Below, in pieces: positions 5,399 to 7,337 of a stretch of 7,337 bases of DNA. The notes below the pieces were generated by a model. The model had not been told where the DNA came from. It searched no databases and worked only from the letters and a program-made list of their open reading frames with translations. The DNA comes from Chloroflexota bacterium (GTDB taxonomy: Bacteria > Chloroflexota > Chloroflexia > Thermomicrobiales > UBA6265), in assembly GCA_023424355.1 (NCBI GenBank), contig JAFAEA010000329.1:1-7337 (forward strand). The letters are read 5' to 3'. How positions within the stretch are numbered: position 1 is the stretch's first letter; every line of letters begins with the position of its first letter. A program made the translations under genes and the position numbers.

Positions 5399-6265
5399 TT
5401 ATCCCTTAACTGAACCGGCCATGATTCCGCGGACAAAGTACTTTCCGAGGATGATATAGATCAGAAGCGTCGGCAGGGCGGTCAATACTGCGCCGGCCAT
5501 CACGACGTTCCATTCAATACTGAACGAACCACTCAGATTGTTTAGCGCCACGGTGATCGGTTGTCGCGCCGGATTGGTAATCACGGTGAGCCCGAACAGG
5601 AATTCGTTCCAGATATTGGTGAACTGGAAAATTCCCACCACCACGAACGCCGGAATACTCAACGGCAACATGATCTGGAAGAAGATCTGCAGCAGGCCAG
5701 CGCCATCGACGCGAGAGGCTTCCACCAGCTCGACAGGTACGCTCGCGAAGTAGTTTCGGAAGATCAGCGTGGTGAATGGCAACCCATAAACCACGTGCAC
5801 AAGAATCAGACCCGGCAGGGTGCCGTAAAGCCCGATATTTTGCAGGAACTTGATCAGCGGTATCAGGATGCTCTGATACGGAATGAACATGCCGAAGAGC
5901 ATGAGCGTGAACAGCAGATCGCTCCCTCGGAACTTCCACTTGCTGAGAATGTAGCCGTTGAGCGATCCGAGGAAGCCGGAGATGATCGTGGCCGGAATCA
6001 CCAGCTTCACGCTGCTCATCACATTCGGGCTGAGCTTCTCCCATGCAGCGCCATATCCGCCGGAGCTGATTTTGGATGGCAGTTCCCACATGCGACTGAA
6101 GCTCACCACATCGGCAGTCTTCAGCCCGTTCATCACCATCACATACACGGGAATTAGATAGAACAGCAGCATGATGGCGAGGAAGCCAAACATGAAGTAC
6201 TTGCCAATACCTCGCTTCTTGCCGGTGCTGCTGTAAGAGGTGGGTGCGCCGAGTTCTGCTGCCAT
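5399..6265 (-). CDS. Carbohydrate ABC transporter permease, MalG/GtsC-like
   Basis: This 288-residue inner-membrane protein has about six hydrophobic spans (roughly 22-46, 85-107, 116-138, 149-169, 201-224 and 256-275). The cytoplasmic EAA loop at about 179-203 (E182-A-S-x-x-D187-G-A-G190, ending in LP) docks with the ATPase. The stretches LYGTLPGLILVHVVYGLPFTT and NIWNEFLFGLTV are typical of the second permease of CUT1 sugar importers, and closest, from memory, to GtsC of glucose/mannose systems. It pairs with the permease encoded just upstream. Its ribosome binding site sits within the last codons of that gene, with only 2 nt between stop and start, so translation is coupled. It is the last gene before the secreted paralogs. 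Neither the ATPase nor the binding protein is in the window. Substrate specificity is inferred, not shown. Confidence 0.93.
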   Translation of the reverse strand: MAAELGAPTSYSSTGKKRGIGKYFMFGFLAIMLLFYLIPVYVMVMNGLKTADVVSFSRMWELPSKISSGGYGAAWEKLSPNVMSSVKLVIPATIISGFLGSLNGYILSKWKFRGSDLLFTLMLFGMFIPYQSILIPLIKFLQNIGLYGTLPGLILVHVVYGLPFTTLIFRNYFASVPVELVEASRVDGAGLLQIFFQIMLPLSIPAFVVVGIFQFTNIWNEFLFGLTVITNPARQPITVALNNLSGSFSIEWNVVMAGAVLTALPTLLIYIILGKYFVRGIMAGSVKG

Positions 6266-6267
6266 TG

Positions 6268-7284
6268 CTACACCTCCTTCATGGATTTGGCGAGATACGG
6301 AATAATCACCAGACTCACCAGGAAGAGCATCACCACCGATGCGGCCGCGCCAGTGTTGTACTCCAGCACCTTAAACGTTTTATCGAACATGAAAATTCCG
6401 GGAACTTCCGTGGCATAGCCCGGTCCTCTACCAGACATCGCGTACACGAGATCGAAGATCTTCAGGCTGACGTGTCCCAAAATGATCATACAGCTGATTG
6501 TGATGGGTTTAAGTAGTGGAATGATGATGTGGCGATAGAGCTGGAACGTGGAGGCGCCATCGAGCGCGGCCGCCTCGCGGACATCGTCGTTGATGGCGGC
6601 GAGTCCGGAGAGATACATTGCCATCGCGAATCCGCTTAACTGCCACACTGCCGCGATGATGACCGGTAGCATCGCCATTGGGAATCCGAGTTGCGCCTTG
6701 ATCATTTCGGGTAGGGGGATGATGTTCGCCAGATCCCCCATCACTCTTGGATCGGTGATCCATTTGGGGGCGAATGGCCCCATCCCGAGTTTATCCAGTA
6801 CCCAATTGATGCCGAGATCATCGACCAGCACATTGATGCCGGTTTCCGGATTGAAAATCCAGCGCCAGGCCACACCGGTCACCACAAACGAGAGTGCATA
6901 CGGGAACAGGAACACATTGCGGAACAGGGCATTACCCGGCACATGCTGATCCAGCAGCACGGCAAAGATTAGCCCCAATCCCACCGCGAGAATGAGAAAC
7001 AGAACGGTAAAGACCAGAGTGTTTCTGATGTTAATTTGGAAACGGGTCATATTGAAAAGCGTGTCGTAGATCTTCCACCACGGCTGGGAGATGCTGAGAT
7101 CCATGCGGGCGGAATCCCAATTGGAAATGGAGATCCACACCGTCATGCCGATAAAGCCGTACACAAAAATGGCCAATGCCACCACGCTTGGTGACAAAAG
7201 CAACGGACCAATCAGCTTGTCGAACTTCGTGGATTTGGCGCGCTCCACATTTTGCACTTCGGGAGCAATTGCCTCAGTTGCCAT
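6268..7284 (-). CDS. Carbohydrate ABC transporter permease, MalF/GtsB-like
   Basis: This 338-residue membrane protein is the first channel subunit of a CUT1 sugar importer. It has a cytoplasmic N-tail, then hydrophobic spans at about 27-50, 88-110, 120-142, 204-228, 260-283 and 312-332. The EAA loop (236-260) reads REAAALDGASTFQLYRHIII and ends in PLLKP. The segments FLFPYALSFVVTGVAWRWIFN, shortened here to its core, and FDLVYAMSGRGPGYATEVP resemble GtsB-type glucose/mannose permeases. An extracytoplasmic loop of about 60 residues (145-203) looks some 20 residues longer than I expect for GtsB. The start ATG 7284 has only a weak AAAAGGT sequence 8 nt upstream. The gene upstream, probably the sugar-binding protein, lies beyond the window. 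Confidence is high for the family and moderate for monosaccharide specificity. Confidence 0.93.
   Translation of the reverse strand: MATEAIAPEVQNVERAKSTKFDKLIGPLLLSPSVVALAIFVYGFIGMTVWISISNWDSARMDLSISQPWWKIYDTLFNMTRFQINIRNTLVFTVLFLILAVGLGLIFAVLLDQHVPGNALFRNVFLFPYALSFVVTGVAWRWIFNPETGINVLVDDLGINWVLDKLGMGPFAPKWITDPRVMGDLANIIPLPEMIKAQLGFPMAMLPVIIAAVWQLSGFAMAMYLSGLAAINDDVREAAALDGASTFQLYRHIIIPLLKPITISCMIILGHVSLKIFDLVYAMSGRGPGYATEVPGIFMFDKTFKVLEYNTGAAASVVMLFLVSLVIIPYLAKSMKEV
6272..6279 (-). promoter_or_regulatory. Ribosome binding site of the second permease, inside the first permease gene
   Basis: AAGGAGGT on the - strand encodes the final Lys-Glu and part of Val of the upstream permease and lies 6 nt before ATG 6265. 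The overlap of coding and initiation signals points to translational coupling and balanced output of the two channel subunits. Confidence 0.85.
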
Positions 7285-7319
7285 AGATGGACCTTTTCAC
7301 AGTGGGAACAGGAAGGGAG

Positions 7320-7337
7320 GGTGCGCAGCCGCGCACC
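7320..7337. other. GC-rich stem-loop upstream of the permease operon pair
   Basis: GGTGCGC (7320-7326) and GCGCACC (7331-7337) form a perfect 7-bp stem with loop AGCC, ending exactly at the window edge, so it may be longer. It stands 35 nt before the permease start on the - strand. Sugar-transport operons often carry such a stem-loop behind the binding-protein gene, where it lowers downstream expression or protects upstream mRNA. That role is inferred here. There is no U-tract after it on the - strand. Confidence 0.45.

Noticed and set aside
5281..5436. N-terminal extension of paralog B to 5436
   Set aside because: It would overlap the permease gene by 38 nt, encodes a non-hydrophobic stretch and would place the signal peptide internally. 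ATG 5280 has its own AGGAGG.

Overview
The window reads as a piece of a bacterial chromosome of moderately high GC content, with good Shine-Dalgarno sequences (AGGAGG type) in front of most genes. No taxonomic marker is present. A class Ic-type ribonucleotide reductase next to Cys-rich SpaA/prealbumin-like secreted proteins and a GtsBC-like sugar transporter would suit a Chloroflexota (Thermomicrobia-like) bacterium, but that is only an inference. There are two transcription blocks that converge on a perfect 18-bp hairpin at about 3218-3256.

The left block (2-3218, + strand) holds nrdA and nrdB, the two subunits of an aerobic class I ribonucleotide reductase, which makes deoxyribonucleotides for DNA synthesis. 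nrdA is cut by the window edge and lacks its N-terminal third. It keeps the catalytic N-x-C-x-E motif, the radical-relay Tyr-Tyr pair and a C-terminal C-x-x-C tail. nrdB is complete and carries the residues of the tyrosyl-radical-free class Ic (Chlamydia type, Mn/Fe) subunit: Phe in place of the radical Tyr, and Glu as the first metal ligand. Between the two genes lies a roughly 100-bp nested palindromic element. A poorly supported 95-codon ORF follows nrdB in the same frame and has a faint resemblance to a winged helix.

The right block is on the - strand and reads from the right edge leftwards. It starts with two adjacent sugar ABC-transporter permeases (7284-6268, then 6265-5399) of the GtsB/GtsC glucose/mannose type, translationally close-coupled. 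Two tandem paralogous genes follow (5280-4318 and 4211-3264). Each encodes a secreted protein of about 320 residues with a signal peptide and three SpaA/CnaB-like prealbumin modules. The modules share a Cys-x10-11-Cys pair followed directly by a DxNxDG-type loop and a D-[IV]-P-x-G-x-Y strand. The binding protein and ATPase of the transporter are not in the window, and a stem-loop at the right edge probably separates the permeases from the preceding gene.

The most interesting points are the class Ic signature in NrdB, the tandem secreted proteins with paired cysteines and dockerin/EF-hand-like loops, and the palindromic element between nrdA and nrdB. I found no CRISPR array, tRNA, rRNA, transposase or phage gene, and nothing that clearly amounts to a new defence or mobile system.
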